NCBI GenBank assembly: GCA_001298545.1
Contig: LJCX01000001.1
Span: 1-64,000, forward strand
DNA: 64,000 bases
Reading direction: 5' to 3'
DNA from: Actinobacteria bacterium OV320
Lineage (GTDB): Bacteria > Actinomycetota > Actinomycetes > Streptomycetales > Streptomycetaceae
Under the pieces are notes generated by a model. It was not told where the DNA came from, searched no databases, and saw only the letters and a program-made list of their open reading frames with translations. This document shows, one piece after another, positions 50,902-60,007 of this stretch; positions within the stretch are counted from its first letter, which is position 1; each line of letters begins with the position of its first letter. The position numbers and the translations under genes are program-made.

Positions 50902-51942
50902 ATGTCCGCCACCACCGATGTCACCGACCCCGCAGCGAGCGTGGGGCAGACGACCGCCAAGGGCACCCGGCGCGGACTCGATCTCGGCCGCTTCCGTGAA
51001 CTGTCCCTGGTCCCGGCGATCCTGGTCCTCGGCCTGATCGGGTTCATCGTCTCCCCGGCCTTCCTCACCTCCGACAACCTGATCGGCGTGGCCCAGCAGT
51101 CCACCGAGCTGAGCCTGCTGGTCCTCGCCACGGCGCTGATCCTGATCGTCGGCCGGATGGACCTGTCCCTGGAGTCCACGATCGGGGTGGCGCCCGTCAT
51201 CGCCGTCTGGCTGGTCCTGCCCACCAGCGGCGGCCGGTTCAACGGCCTGGGGCTCCTTCCGCAGTGGACGGCGATCCCGCTCTGTCTCCTGGTGGGCGTG
51301 GCGATCGGGGCCCTCAACGGCTTCCTCATCCTCAAGCTGCGCCTCAACGGGTTCATCGTCACGCTCGGCGGGCTGACCATGCTGCGCGGACTCCAAGTGG
51401 CCCTGTCCGAAGGCCAGTCCATCGTGGATCTGCCGCCCTCCTTCACCTACCTGGGCAAGGCTTCCTGGCTGGGCGTCCCGGCCGCCATCTGGATCTGCGC
51501 GGTGCTGTTCGCCGCCGGTGGCTGCGCGCTGGCCTGGCTGCGGCACGGGCGGGCGCTCTACGCGATCGGCGGCAACGCGGAGGCCGCCCGGACCGCCGGT
51601 ATCCGGGTCGACCGGATCGTGTGGGTCGTCCTGATCATCGGCAGTCTGCTGGCCGCGTTCGCCGGCATCCTCTACAGCGGTCACTACGGTTCCATCTCCG
51701 CCACCCAGGGCAGCGGCTGGATCTTCCAGGTCTTCGCCGCGACCGTCATCGGCGGCGTCAGCCTCAACGGCGGCAAGGGCTCGGTGTTCGGCGCGCTCAC
51801 CGGTGTGCTGACCCTCCAGCTGGTCGTCAACGTGATGACGCTGGCGGGCGTACCGCCGCTGTGGAACCAGTTCCTCAACGGCGCGATCATCATCGTCGCG
51901 CTGATCATCTCCCGCTTCGCCTCCGGCGAGAAGCAGGAGTAG
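50902..51942 (+). CDS. Sugar ABC transporter permease (RbsC/BPD_transp_2 type)
   Basis: 346 residues, starting 2 bp after the ATPase stop, with GGAAGG in the upstream gene as ribosome site. Eight to ten hydrophobic segments; LILIVGRMDLSLESTIGVAP, LNGFIVTLGGLTMLRGL and GRALYAIGGNAEAARTAGIRVDR are the conserved blocks of ribose/rhamnose/xylose-type permeases, the last being the cytoplasmic loop that contacts the ATPase. One permease gene only, so a homodimer is expected. Confidence 0.92.
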   Translation: MSATTDVTDPAASVGQTTAKGTRRGLDLGRFRELSLVPAILVLGLIGFIVSPAFLTSDNLIGVAQQSTELSLLVLATALILIVGRMDLSLESTIGVAPVIAVWLVLPTSGGRFNGLGLLPQWTAIPLCLLVGVAIGALNGFLILKLRLNGFIVTLGGLTMLRGLQVALSEGQSIVDLPPSFTYLGKASWLGVPAAIWICAVLFAAGGCALAWLRHGRALYAIGGNAEAARTAGIRVDRIVWVVLIIGSLLAAFAGILYSGHYGSISATQGSGWIFQVFAATVIGGVSLNGGKGSVFGALTGVLTLQLVVNVMTLAGVPPLWNQFLNGAIIIVALIISRFASGEKQE

Positions 51943-52028
51943 ACGCGGTATTCGGGGCATCGCGCGGGCTCGTTCCGGGGCCGCGTGGAGCCCCGCCGTG
52001 TTCCTCCGGGACAGAGAGGCACCCCCTC

Positions 52029-52742
52029 GTGGCACTGACGGACGAGGCGATGGAGAAGATCAAGGCGATGATCGTCGCGGGCGAACTCGCGCCCGGCTCC
52101 CGGCTGCCCAAGGAGGATGCTCTCGCCGGTCAGCTCGGTCTGTCCCGAAGCTCGCTGCGCGAGGCGGTGCGTGCGCTGACCGCCATGCGCATCCTGGTCA
52201 CCCGGCAGGGCGACGGCACATATGTCTCCAGCCTGGAGCCGCACCTTCTGCTCGAGACGATGTCCTTCGCCGCCGACGTCTCCCACGGGCGGACCGCCCT
52301 TCAACTGCTCCAGGTGCGCAGGCTGCTGGAGCCGCCGGCGACCGGGCTGGCCGCCTCCCTGCTGACCTCCGAGGACCTCGGAGAACTCGGCGTCATCCTG
52401 GAACGGTCCCGGGCGGCCGCCACGGTGGACGAGTTCGTCGCCCACGACATCGCGTTCCACCTGCGCATCGTCGAAGCCGTCGGCAACCCCGTGCTGTCCA
52501 TGCTGTTGCGCGTCCTGTCCACCCGTACCCAGCGGGTCCGCATCGTGCGGGGCAGCCGGACACAGCGCGCCGTGGAACGCGCGCACGCGGAACACGAGGA
52601 GATCCTCCGCGCGCTCAGGGCACGTGACGCACTGTTGGCCGTCTCGGCCGCGACGGTCCATGTGGCCGCCGTCGAGCACTGGCTCGCGGCGAGCTGGGCC
52701 GAGGCGGACGGGCCGTCAGGCGACGGCTCGTCACGCCTCTAG
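52029..52742 (+). CDS. GntR-family regulator, FadR subfamily (FCD domain)
   Basis: 237 residues from the GTG at 52029. The winged helix (residues 1-68: ALTDEAMEKIKAMIVAGELAPGSRLPKEDALAGQLGLSRSSLREAVRAL) is classic GntR. The C-terminal FCD domain (about 85-220) has the metal-binding set DEFVAHDIAFHLRIVEAVGN, and HAEHEEIL. Such regulators usually repress sugar-acid or sugar genes and release DNA on binding the intermediate. It lies between importer and GH95 genes, and a repeated operator-like palindrome precedes each transcription unit, making it the likely local repressor. Confidence 0.9.
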   Translation: MALTDEAMEKIKAMIVAGELAPGSRLPKEDALAGQLGLSRSSLREAVRALTAMRILVTRQGDGTYVSSLEPHLLLETMSFAADVSHGRTALQLLQVRRLLEPPATGLAASLLTSEDLGELGVILERSRAAATVDEFVAHDIAFHLRIVEAVGNPVLSMLLRVLSTRTQRVRIVRGSRTQRAVERAHAEHEEILRALRARDALLAVSAATVHVAAVEHWLAASWAEADGPSGDGSSRL

Positions 52743-52755
52743 ACATCCGATCTAT
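52741..52755. promoter_or_regulatory. Operator-like palindrome at the gntR/GH95 junction
   Basis: AGACATCCGATCTAT overlaps the gntR stop codon and lies 104 bp before the GH95 start. 5 of 7 positions are symmetric around the central C, and it shares the CATCSGA core with the two sites in the divergent spacer. No clear -35/-10 pair is seen beside it. Confidence 0.5.
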
Positions 52756-52858
52756 CTTCCCGTGAAGATGACTGGCGACGACAAAGCCCTCGGTCGATGC
52801 CGATGTGGCTGCTCCTCCCTCCGTGAAAGAGCCGATGAATGGGCCGGGAGATCTTGCT

Positions 52859-55800
52859 GTGATCAATGAATCCCAACCGCTGCGACGAAGCATCCTCAAG
52901 TTCGGCGGTGCTCTCGCCGTCGCGCCACTGGCCACGCAGCTGACGGGCGCCACGCCTGCCGGACAGGCCGTCGCCGCCGGGGCCCACGCGTCGGCGGGCA
53001 TCCAGTGGCCGGCCCTGTCGCGCAAGGCGCTGACGTACTCCGTCCCCGCCGCGGACTGGCAGTCGCAGGCCCTGCCGATCGGCAACGGCCGGCTCGGCGC
53101 CATGCTTTTCGCCGATCCCCACGAGGAGCGCATCCAGTTCAACGAGCAGAGCCTGTGGGGCGGAGTCAACGACTACGACAACGCGCTCGCCGGCAAGCCG
53201 GACAGCGATTTCGACACGGGCATGACCGGCTTCGGCTCCTACCGCGACTTCGGCGACCTCGTCGTCACCTTCGCCTCCCGTCCGAAGCCCACGGTCACGG
53301 CACCGGGAGGACCGTACAGTTCCTCCCCCTCGGAGGGCGTCGACAAGACGTACGACGGTGAATCGAGCACCAAGTGGTGCATCGAGGGGCCCGGTGCGAA
53401 GGTGCGGTGGCAGGTCGAACTCCCCGAACCCGTCGTGGTCGCCTCCTACCGGCTGACGAGCGCCAACGACGTGCCGCAGCGCGACCCGCAGGAGTGGACG
53501 TTCTCCGGTTCCGCCGACGGCGCCACCTGGACCACGCTGGACAGCCGCACCCTGGAAGCGCCCTTCGAGAGCCGTTTCCAGACCAAGGAATTCACCAGTG
53601 CCCACAGCGCGGCCCACCGCTTCTACCGGTTCGACTTCGTCCCCGAGGCGGGCGTCAGCCACTTCCAGGTGAGCGAGATCGGCCTGGACGGCGTGGACCT
53701 CGGCGGGGAGACCTCGCTCTACCTGTCGTCGCCGAGCGGGCACGCGCAGGGATCCGCGGGCTCCGCCCGGCCCGGGGCCCGGGGCACGGACATCTCGCGT
53801 TCGGTGGACCGCGATCCGGCCACCGTCTGGCGGGTCGACGGCTCCGCACCCGCCGTCAGCTGGCAGGCCGACCTGCCCCGCCCGGCCGTCGTCACCTCGT
53901 ACACGCTGACGGCGGCCCCCGACCGCCCGCGCGACGACCCCCGGCAGTGGACGCTCGAGGCGTCGCAGGACGGGACCACCTGGACGACCCTCGACACGCG
54001 GAACCCGGGGGCGCCCTTCGCCGGCCGCGGCGAGAGCCGGACCTTCTCCTTCACCAACAGCACGGCCTACCGCGTCTACCGGCTCACCCTGACCCCCGGC
54101 GCGTCCTCCACCGGCTGCCAGATCGCGGAGATCGCGCTGGCGGGCAAGGGCTTCGACACCCGCGCCCAGCGGACCGTCGTCGACTACCGGCGCACCCTCG
54201 ACTTCGTCGAGGGCCTCCACGTCACCCGCTTCGGCGCGCCGGGACAGCGCGTCCTGCGGGAGGCCTTCGCCGACCGGTCCGCGGACGTCATGGTCTTCCG
54301 GTACACGTCGGACGGCGCCGACGGACTCTCCGGGGCGATCTCGCTGACGTCCGCGCAGGACCAGGCCCCGACGACCGTCGACGCCGGCGCCGGGCGGATC
54401 GCCTTCAGCGGTGTCATGGGCAACGGACTCGAGCACGCCTGCACCGTCCAGGCCGTACACACCGGCGGGCACCTCAGCGCCGACGGGTCGGTGCTGAGGT
54501 TCAGCGGCTGCACGAGCCTGACCCTGTTCCTCGACGCCCGCACCGACTACCGGCTCGACGCCGCCGCCGGATGGCGCGGACCCGCTCCGGAACCGATCAT
54601 CGCCAGGTCGCTCGCCAAGGCGGCCGCGCGGCCCTACGACAAGCTGCGCGCCCGGCACATCGCCGAGACACGGGCCCTCATGAACCGTGTCTCGGTCGCC
54701 TGGGGCACCTCCCCGGCCGCCGTCGTCGCGCTTCCCACCGACGCCCGGCTGGCGCGTTACGCGGCGGGCGGGGAGGACCCGACACTCGAACAGACGATGT
54801 TCGACTACGGCCGGTACCTGCTGATCAGCTCCTCCCGGCCGAACGGCCTGCCGGCCAACCTCCAGGGCCTGTGGAACGACCAGAACCAGCCGGCCTGGGC
54901 CTCCGACTACCACACCAACATCAATGTCCAGATGAACTACTGGGGAGCCGAGACGACGAACCTGTCGGAGTGTCACGAGGCGCTCGTCGGGTTCATCGAG
55001 CAGGTGGCGGTGCCGAGCCGGGTGGCGACCCGCAACGCCTTCGGCCAGGACACCCGCGGCTGGACGGCCCGCACCAGCCAGAGCATCTTCGGCGGCAACT
55101 CGTGGGAGTGGAACACCGTCGCGAGCGCCTGGTACGCCCAGCACCTCTACGAGCACTGGGCGTTCACCCAGGACCCGACCTATCTCCGTACCGTCGCCTA
55201 CCCGATGATCAAGGAGATCTGCGAGTTCTGGGAGGACCATCTCAAGGAGCGCGAGGACGGACTCCTCGTCGCACCGAACGGCTGGTCCCCGGAGCACGGG
55301 CCGCGCGAGGACGGCGTCATGTACGACCAGCAGATCATCTGGGACCTGTTCCAGAACTACCTCGACTGCGAGGCGGCACTCAAGGCGGATCCCGCGTACC
55401 GGGCCAAGGTCGCGGACCTGCAGGCGCGCCTCGCGCCGAACAGGATCGGCCGGTGGGGCCAGCTCCAGGAGTGGCAGGAGGACATCGACAGCCCCGACGA
55501 CATCCACCGCCACACCTCGCACCTCTTCGCGGTCTACCCGGGCCGCCAGATCACCCCGCAGACGCCCGACCTCGCCGCCGCGGCCCTCGTCTCCCTCAAG
55601 GCGCGGTGCGGCGAGAAGGAAGGCGTCCCGTTCACGGCCGCGACGGTCTCGGGCGACAGCCGCCGCTCATGGACCTGGCCCTGGCGGGCGGCCCTCTTCG
55701 CCCGCCTCCGCGACGGTCGGCGCGCCCAGGTCATGCTGCGCGGACTGCTGACCTACAACACGCTGCCCAACCTGTTCTGCAACCACCCGCCCTTCCAGAT

Positions 55801-56074
55801 GGACGGCAACTTCGGCATCTCGGGCGCCGTGGCGGAGATGCTCCTGCAGAGCCACGACGGAGTGATCGACCTGCTGCCCGCCCTGCCGGACGGCTGGAAG
55901 GCCCAGGGATCCTTCACCGGGCTCCGCGCCCGGGGCGGCTACGAGGTCAGCTGTGAGTGGCGGAAGGGAAAGGTGACGTCCTACAAGATCGTGGCCGACC
56001 GGGCGCGGAATCGGAAGGACGTCACCGTCCGGGTGAACGGCGTCGACAGGAGGGTGAAGCCGGACAGGCCCTGA
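52859..56074 (+). CDS. Tat-exported GH95 enzyme with two inserted F5/8-type domains
   Basis: 1071 residues from the GTG at 52859 (GGGAG 8 bp upstream; ATG 52835 and GTG 52805 are alternatives). A twin-arginine leader ([16 protein letters not shown]) directs Tat export. The GH95 N-terminal sandwich starts at [16 protein letters not shown] and is interrupted by two tandem discoidin/F5-8-type-C-like domains: the first ends [10 protein letters not shown], the second [10 protein letters not shown], and they share DPxxWT, DGxTWTTLD and APF blocks. The sandwich then resumes ([11 protein letters not shown]) before the barrel. Catalytic residues are kept: [22 protein letters not shown]. Likely releases L-fucose or L-galactose for the adjacent importer. 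Confidence 0.9.
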   Translation: MINESQPLRRSILKFGGALAVAPLATQLTGATPAGQAVAAGAHASAGIQWPALSRKALTYSVPAADWQSQALPIGNGRLGAMLFADPHEERIQFNEQSLWGGVNDYDNALAGKPDSDFDTGMTGFGSYRDFGDLVVTFASRPKPTVTAPGGPYSSSPSEGVDKTYDGESSTKWCIEGPGAKVRWQVELPEPVVVASYRLTSANDVPQRDPQEWTFSGSADGATWTTLDSRTLEAPFESRFQTKEFTSAHSAAHRFYRFDFVPEAGVSHFQVSEIGLDGVDLGGETSLYLSSPSGHAQGSAGSARPGARGTDISRSVDRDPATVWRVDGSAPAVSWQADLPRPAVVTSYTLTAAPDRPRDDPRQWTLEASQDGTTWTTLDTRNPGAPFAGRGESRTFSFTNSTAYRVYRLTLTPGASSTGCQIAEIALAGKGFDTRAQRTVVDYRRTLDFVEGLHVTRFGAPGQRVLREAFADRSADVMVFRYTSDGADGLSGAISLTSAQDQAPTTVDAGAGRIAFSGVMGNGLEHACTVQAVHTGGHLSADGSVLRFSGCTSLTLFLDARTDYRLDAAAGWRGPAPEPIIARSLAKAAARPYDKLRARHIAETRALMNRVSVAWGTSPAAVVALPTDARLARYAAGGEDPTLEQTMFDYGRYLLISSSRPNGLPANLQGLWNDQNQPAWASDYHTNINVQMNYWGAETTNLSECHEALVGFIEQVAVPSRVATRNAFGQDTRGWTARTSQSIFGGNSWEWNTVASAWYAQHLYEHWAFTQDPTYLRTVAYPMIKEICEFWEDHLKEREDGLLVAPNGWSPEHGPREDGVMYDQQIIWDLFQNYLDCEAALKADPAYRAKVADLQARLAPNRIGRWGQLQEWQEDIDSPDDIHRHTSHLFAVYPGRQITPQTPDLAAAALVSLKARCGEKEGVPFTAATVSGDSRRSWTWPWRAALFARLRDGRRAQVMLRGLLTYNTLPNLFCNHPPFQMDGNFGISGAVAEMLLQSHDGVIDLLPALPDGWKAQGSFTGLRARGGYEVSCEWRKGKVTSYKIVADRARNRKDVTVRVNGVDRRVKPDRP

Positions 56075-56128
56075 CGGCGGCACCGGCTAGCGGCACCGGC
56101 TCGCAGCGGCTGCGGCTGCGGCTGCGGC

Positions 56129-56368
56129 GGCGGCAGCAGCGCGGCGGACGGTCAGCCGGCCCGCCGCCCCCCCCGGTCCTGGCCCGCCCACGCCCACCGG
56201 CCCGGCCCCCCCGGCCGCCCCCCCGGCGGGGGCCCGGGCGAGCGGCCCGGGCGCGCGGCGGCGGGGGCGGCGGCGGGGGGGGCGGCAGCAGCGCGGCGGA
56301 GGGTCAGCCGGCCCGCCGCCCGCTCCGGTCGTGGCGCGCGCACGCCGACGGCCCGGCCCGCCCGGCCC
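56129..56368. repeat. Extremely GC-rich direct repeat, about 85 bp, two copies
   Basis: A segment starting GGCGGCAGCAGCGCGGCGG at 56129 recurs at 56281, 152 bp on, with most differences being C in the first copy and G in the second. Poly-C and poly-G runs lie between. No gene is seen in 56075-56450. Confidence 0.75.
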
Positions 56369-56459
56369 ACACCGGCGCAGGGCCGGGTGACGGATACCTC
56401 ACGGATTCCCCGCGCGAAGGAGTGGACCCGCCGCCTCACCCGGGCCGATCGTGGGCGCC

Positions 56460-57395
56460 ATGGATGATCACCGCATGGAACCCGTCGACCCCGGTGCTAC
56501 CGCCGAGGCCACCCCTGTGGGAGAGGAGGCCGGGGAGGTGCGCGCCTTCTGGGGCCGCCTCGGCCTTCCCGGCCTCGTCGACGTCCACACGCACTTCATG
56601 CCCGAGCGGGTCCTGCGCAAGGTCTGGGCCTACTTCGACGCGCTCGGACCACGGACCGGCGGGCTCGAGTGGCCGATCACCTATCGGGACGAGGAGAGCG
56701 AACGGACGGCCCTGCTGAGGGAGTTCGGCGTACGGGCCTTCACCGCGATGCTCTACCCGCACAAGCCGGGCATGGCCCGGTGGCTGAACGACTGGGCGGC
56801 CGACTTCGCCCGCCGCACGCCCGACTGTCTGCACACCGCCACCCTCTACCCCGAGCCGGGCGTCGAGACCTACGTCCCGGAGGCCGTCGAGGCGGGCGCG
56901 CGCGTCTTCAAGGCGCATGTACAGGTGGGGGCGTACGACCCGGCCGACGAACTCCTCGATCCGACATGGGGGTTGCTGGCCGAGGCCGGGATCCCCGTCG
57001 TGATCCACTGCGGCTCGGGGCCCGCACCCGGCAAGCACACGGGACCCGAGCCGATCGCCCGGGTGCTGGCGCGGCACCCCCGGCTGCGACTGGTCGTCGC
57101 GCACCTGGGGATGCCCGAGTACGAGGAGTTCCTCGGCCTCGCCGAACGGTACGGGGAGGTCCGGCTGGACACGACGATGACGTTCACCGACTTCGCCGAG
57201 GAGCTGATGCCGTTCCCCGGCAGGGCCCTGCCCCGGCTGGCCGGACTCGGCGACCGTGTCCTGCTCGGCTCCGACTTCCCCAACATCCCCTATCCGTACG
57301 TGCATCAGCTCCACGCGCTGGAGCGGCTGGGCCTCGGGGACGAGTGGCTGCGGGCGGTCTGCCACGACAACGCGGCGGAGCTGTTCGGTCTGTGA
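56460..57395 (+). CDS. Amidohydrolase-family (PF04909-like) metal-dependent hydrolase
   Basis: 311 residues from the ATG at 56460; GTG 56451 and ATG 56475 are also possible and none has a good ribosome site. VDVHTHFMPERV (first metal-binding histidines), VIHCGSG, VVAHLGMPEYEEF and LLGSDFPNIPYPYVHQ (metal aspartate) give a complete amidohydrolase barrel. The superfamily includes lactonases and decarboxylases. Its place after the GH95 gene and the missing lactonase step in the fucose pathway make fuconolactonase a possibility, but the sequence is not close to the COG3618 lactonases I know, so this is weak. Confidence 0.82.
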   Translation: MDDHRMEPVDPGATAEATPVGEEAGEVRAFWGRLGLPGLVDVHTHFMPERVLRKVWAYFDALGPRTGGLEWPITYRDEESERTALLREFGVRAFTAMLYPHKPGMARWLNDWAADFARRTPDCLHTATLYPEPGVETYVPEAVEAGARVFKAHVQVGAYDPADELLDPTWGLLAEAGIPVVIHCGSGPAPGKHTGPEPIARVLARHPRLRLVVAHLGMPEYEEFLGLAERYGEVRLDTTMTFTDFAEELMPFPGRALPRLAGLGDRVLLGSDFPNIPYPYVHQLHALERLGLGDEWLRAVCHDNAAELFGL

Positions 57396-57416
57396 GAGCC
57401 CGTCGAGGTTCTCGCC

Positions 57417-57449
57417 GCCCCGGCGCCGGTGACCCGTCCGGCCGGGGGC
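57417..57449. terminator. Imperfect GC hairpin after the amidohydrolase gene
   Basis: GCCCCGGCGCCGG and CCGGCCGGGGGC can pair with one bulge around an 8-base loop, 22 bp after the stop. Plausible terminator before the MMPL gene. Confidence 0.4.
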
Positions 57450-57617
57450 GCAACGTCCTACCGGAGCATGAGCCGGCGACCGGACGTGTACCGCGGTTTC
57501 AGTAGTCGGTCCTCCGGATACGGGAGGCGGCAGTGCCAGTAACCGGAGGACGACGGGAGGGCCCCCGCCGCGACAGCCTGATCAGGGCAAGCCCAAGCAG
57601 ATCTGGAGTTCCCTGAC

Positions 57618-59891
57618 GTGGCTGACTATGTGTATCGACTGGGCCGTCTGGCCTTCCGGCGGCGCGGTCGGGTCGCCTTGATGTGGCTGGCCGTACTGGC
57701 CGCCGTCGGACTGGGCGCCCTCCAGGCGCCGGGAGCCTCCGACGAGGAGTTCTCGATGCCGGGCATCGAGTCCCAGAAGGCGTACGACCTGATGCAGGAG
57801 CGCTTCCCCGGCGCTGCCGCCGACGGCGCCACCGCCCGGGTGGTGTTCGTCGCCCCCGAGGGGCGGAAGGTCACCTCCGCCGCCGAGAAGGCGGCGATCG
57901 AGGAGACGGTGGACGCCCTGGGCCAGGGCTCGCAGGTGGCCGGCGTCGCGGATCCCTACGAGACGAAGGCCGTCAGCAAGGACGGCTCCACCGCGTACGC
58001 CACCGTCACCTACAAGGTGAAGTCCTCCGGGGTCACCGACGCCGACCGTAGCGCGCTGGAGAGGGCGGCAGGCCGGGCCCGGGACGCCGGACTGACCGTG
58101 GAGGCGGGCGGTTCCGCCATGGACAGCGGCGGCGGACCCGGCGGCGTCGCCGAGATCATCGGCATCTCGGTGGCGGCCGTCGTGCTGCTGGTCACCTTCG
58201 GCTCGCTGGCCGCAGCCGGGCTGCCGCTGCTGACGGCGATACTCGGCGTCGGCGCGAGCATGTTCACCATCACGATCCTGGCCGACGCCCTCGGCCTGTC
58301 CACCAGCACCGGCACCCTGGCGATGATGCTGGGTCTGGCGGTCGGCATCGACTACGCGCTCTTCGTGGTCTCCCGCTACCGCGAAGAGCGGGCCGAGGGA
58401 CACTCTCCGGAGGAGGCGGTCGGTCTCGCGGTCGGCACCGCCGGGTCGGCGGTCGTCTTCGCGGGCCTGACCGTGGTCATCGCGCTGGCCGGTCTGGCGG
58501 TCGTCGGAATTCCGATGCTGACGAAGATGGGCCTGACCGCCGCCGGAGCGGTCGTCGTCGCCGTGGCCGTCGCACTGACCGTCGTGCCCGCGCTGCTGGG
58601 CTTCTGGCCGAACGCCGTGCTGTCGGGCGCCGTACGCGGGCAGCGGCGCGGCGGGCGTCTGCTCCGCCTCGTGAAGTCCGACAAGGCCGGGACGCGGGAG
58701 GGGCAGGGCGCGAGCGACAACCGCGGCCCCCGCTGGGCCCGCTTCGTGCTGCGCCGCCCGATCCCCGTACTGCTGCTGGGCGTCCTGGGCCTCGGTGTCC
58801 TCGCGATCCCGATGGCCGGGCTGGAGCTCGGCATGCCGGGCGACGAGGCCAAGGCCGCCTCCACCACCGAGCGCCGCGCCTACGACGCCCTCGCGGACGG
58901 CTTCGGCCCCGGGTTCAACGGGCCCCTGACCATCGTCGTCGACGCCGAGGGGGCCGATGACGCCGAGGCCGCGGTGAACACGATCAACCGGAAGATCGCC
59001 GACACGAAGGGCGTCGTCTCGGTGGCCACGCCCCACTTCAACGACGCCGGGGACACGGCGGTGTTCACCGTGACACCGTCCACCAGCCCGACCGACGAGC
59101 GGACCAAGACCCTCGTCACGACCATCCGCGGCGAACGTGCCGCCATCGAGTCGGGGGCCGGCGCGTCCTTCGAGGTCACCGGTACCACCGCGCTGAACAT
59201 CGACATCGCCGGGAAGGTCCAGGCGGCGCTGGTGCCCTACCTCGTCACCATCGTCGGCCTGGCCGTCCTCCTCCTGCTCGTCGTCTTCCGCTCCGTGCTC
59301 GTCCCCCTCAAGGCGGCGGTCGGCTTCCTGCTCTCGGTGCTCGCGGCGCTGGGCGCGGTCGTCCTGGTCTTCCAGCAGGGTCATGGGGCGGGCGTGTTCG
59401 GGGTGGAGCAGACCGGGCCGATCATGAGCCTGATGCCGATCTTCCTCGTGGGTATCGTCTTCGGTCTCGCCATGGACTACGAGGTCTTCCTGGTGTCGCG
59501 GATGCGGGAGGCGTACGTCCACGGCGAGTCCGCGCGGCAGGCGGTCGTGTCGGGGTTCCGGCACAGCGCCCGGGTCGTCGTGGCCGCCGCACTGATCATG
59601 ATCGCCGTCTTCGCGGGCTTCATCGGCGAGAGCGACTCCATGATCAAGATGATCGGTTTCGGCCTGGCCTCCGCCGTGCTGCTCGACGCCTTCGTCGTCC
59701 GGATGGCCGTCGTGCCCGCCGTCCTCGCCCTGCTGGGCGACCGGGCCTGGTGGCTGCCGAAGTGGCTGGACCGGCTGCTGCCCCGGGTCGACATCGAGGG
59801 CGAGGCCCTCACCCGGCACCCGGCCGACGCCGCGGACCGCCACCGCGACCCGGGCCCGACCCCGGACGAGCCGGCCGAGGTGCGCGTCTGA
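57618..59891 (+). CDS. MMPL/RND-family membrane exporter
   Basis: 757 residues, GTG start. Two homologous halves each have a membrane segment, a large extracytoplasmic loop and five further segments. The proton-relay motifs are present: GLAVGIDYALFVVSRYREE in half one and FGLAMDYEVFLVSRMREA in half two. MMPL proteins export lipids or hydrophobic drugs using the proton gradient. The C-terminal tail is short and polar. A histidine kinase and response regulator follow in the same direction after 116 bp and may sense the exported compound or envelope stress. Confidence 0.92.
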   Translation: MADYVYRLGRLAFRRRGRVALMWLAVLAAVGLGALQAPGASDEEFSMPGIESQKAYDLMQERFPGAAADGATARVVFVAPEGRKVTSAAEKAAIEETVDALGQGSQVAGVADPYETKAVSKDGSTAYATVTYKVKSSGVTDADRSALERAAGRARDAGLTVEAGGSAMDSGGGPGGVAEIIGISVAAVVLLVTFGSLAAAGLPLLTAILGVGASMFTITILADALGLSTSTGTLAMMLGLAVGIDYALFVVSRYREERAEGHSPEEAVGLAVGTAGSAVVFAGLTVVIALAGLAVVGIPMLTKMGLTAAGAVVVAVAVALTVVPALLGFWPNAVLSGAVRGQRRGGRLLRLVKSDKAGTREGQGASDNRGPRWARFVLRRPIPVLLLGVLGLGVLAIPMAGLELGMPGDEAKAASTTERRAYDALADGFGPGFNGPLTIVVDAEGADDAEAAVNTINRKIADTKGVVSVATPHFNDAGDTAVFTVTPSTSPTDERTKTLVTTIRGERAAIESGAGASFEVTGTTALNIDIAGKVQAALVPYLVTIVGLAVLLLLVVFRSVLVPLKAAVGFLLSVLAALGAVVLVFQQGHGAGVFGVEQTGPIMSLMPIFLVGIVFGLAMDYEVFLVSRMREAYVHGESARQAVVSGFRHSARVVVAAALIMIAVFAGFIGESDSMIKMIGFGLASAVLLDAFVVRMAVVPAVLALLGDRAWWLPKWLDRLLPRVDIEGEALTRHPADAADRHRDPGPTPDEPAEVRV

Positions 59892-60007
59892 CCGGGCCCG
59901 CACCGGCCGCTCAGGGCCGTCCGTGGCGAAGACCACGGGCGGCCCCGCGCGGCCTTTCGCGCCCTGTCGTCCACCATGGCGCTCAGGCCCTGCACTTGGA
60001 GAGACAG

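Noticed and set aside
52739..59936. Long minus-strand frames antisense to the GH95 and MMPL genes (52739-55522, 57582-59936)
   Set aside because: Both mirror well-defined plus-strand enzymes with intact catalytic or transport motifs; their own translations are repetitive and domain-free.
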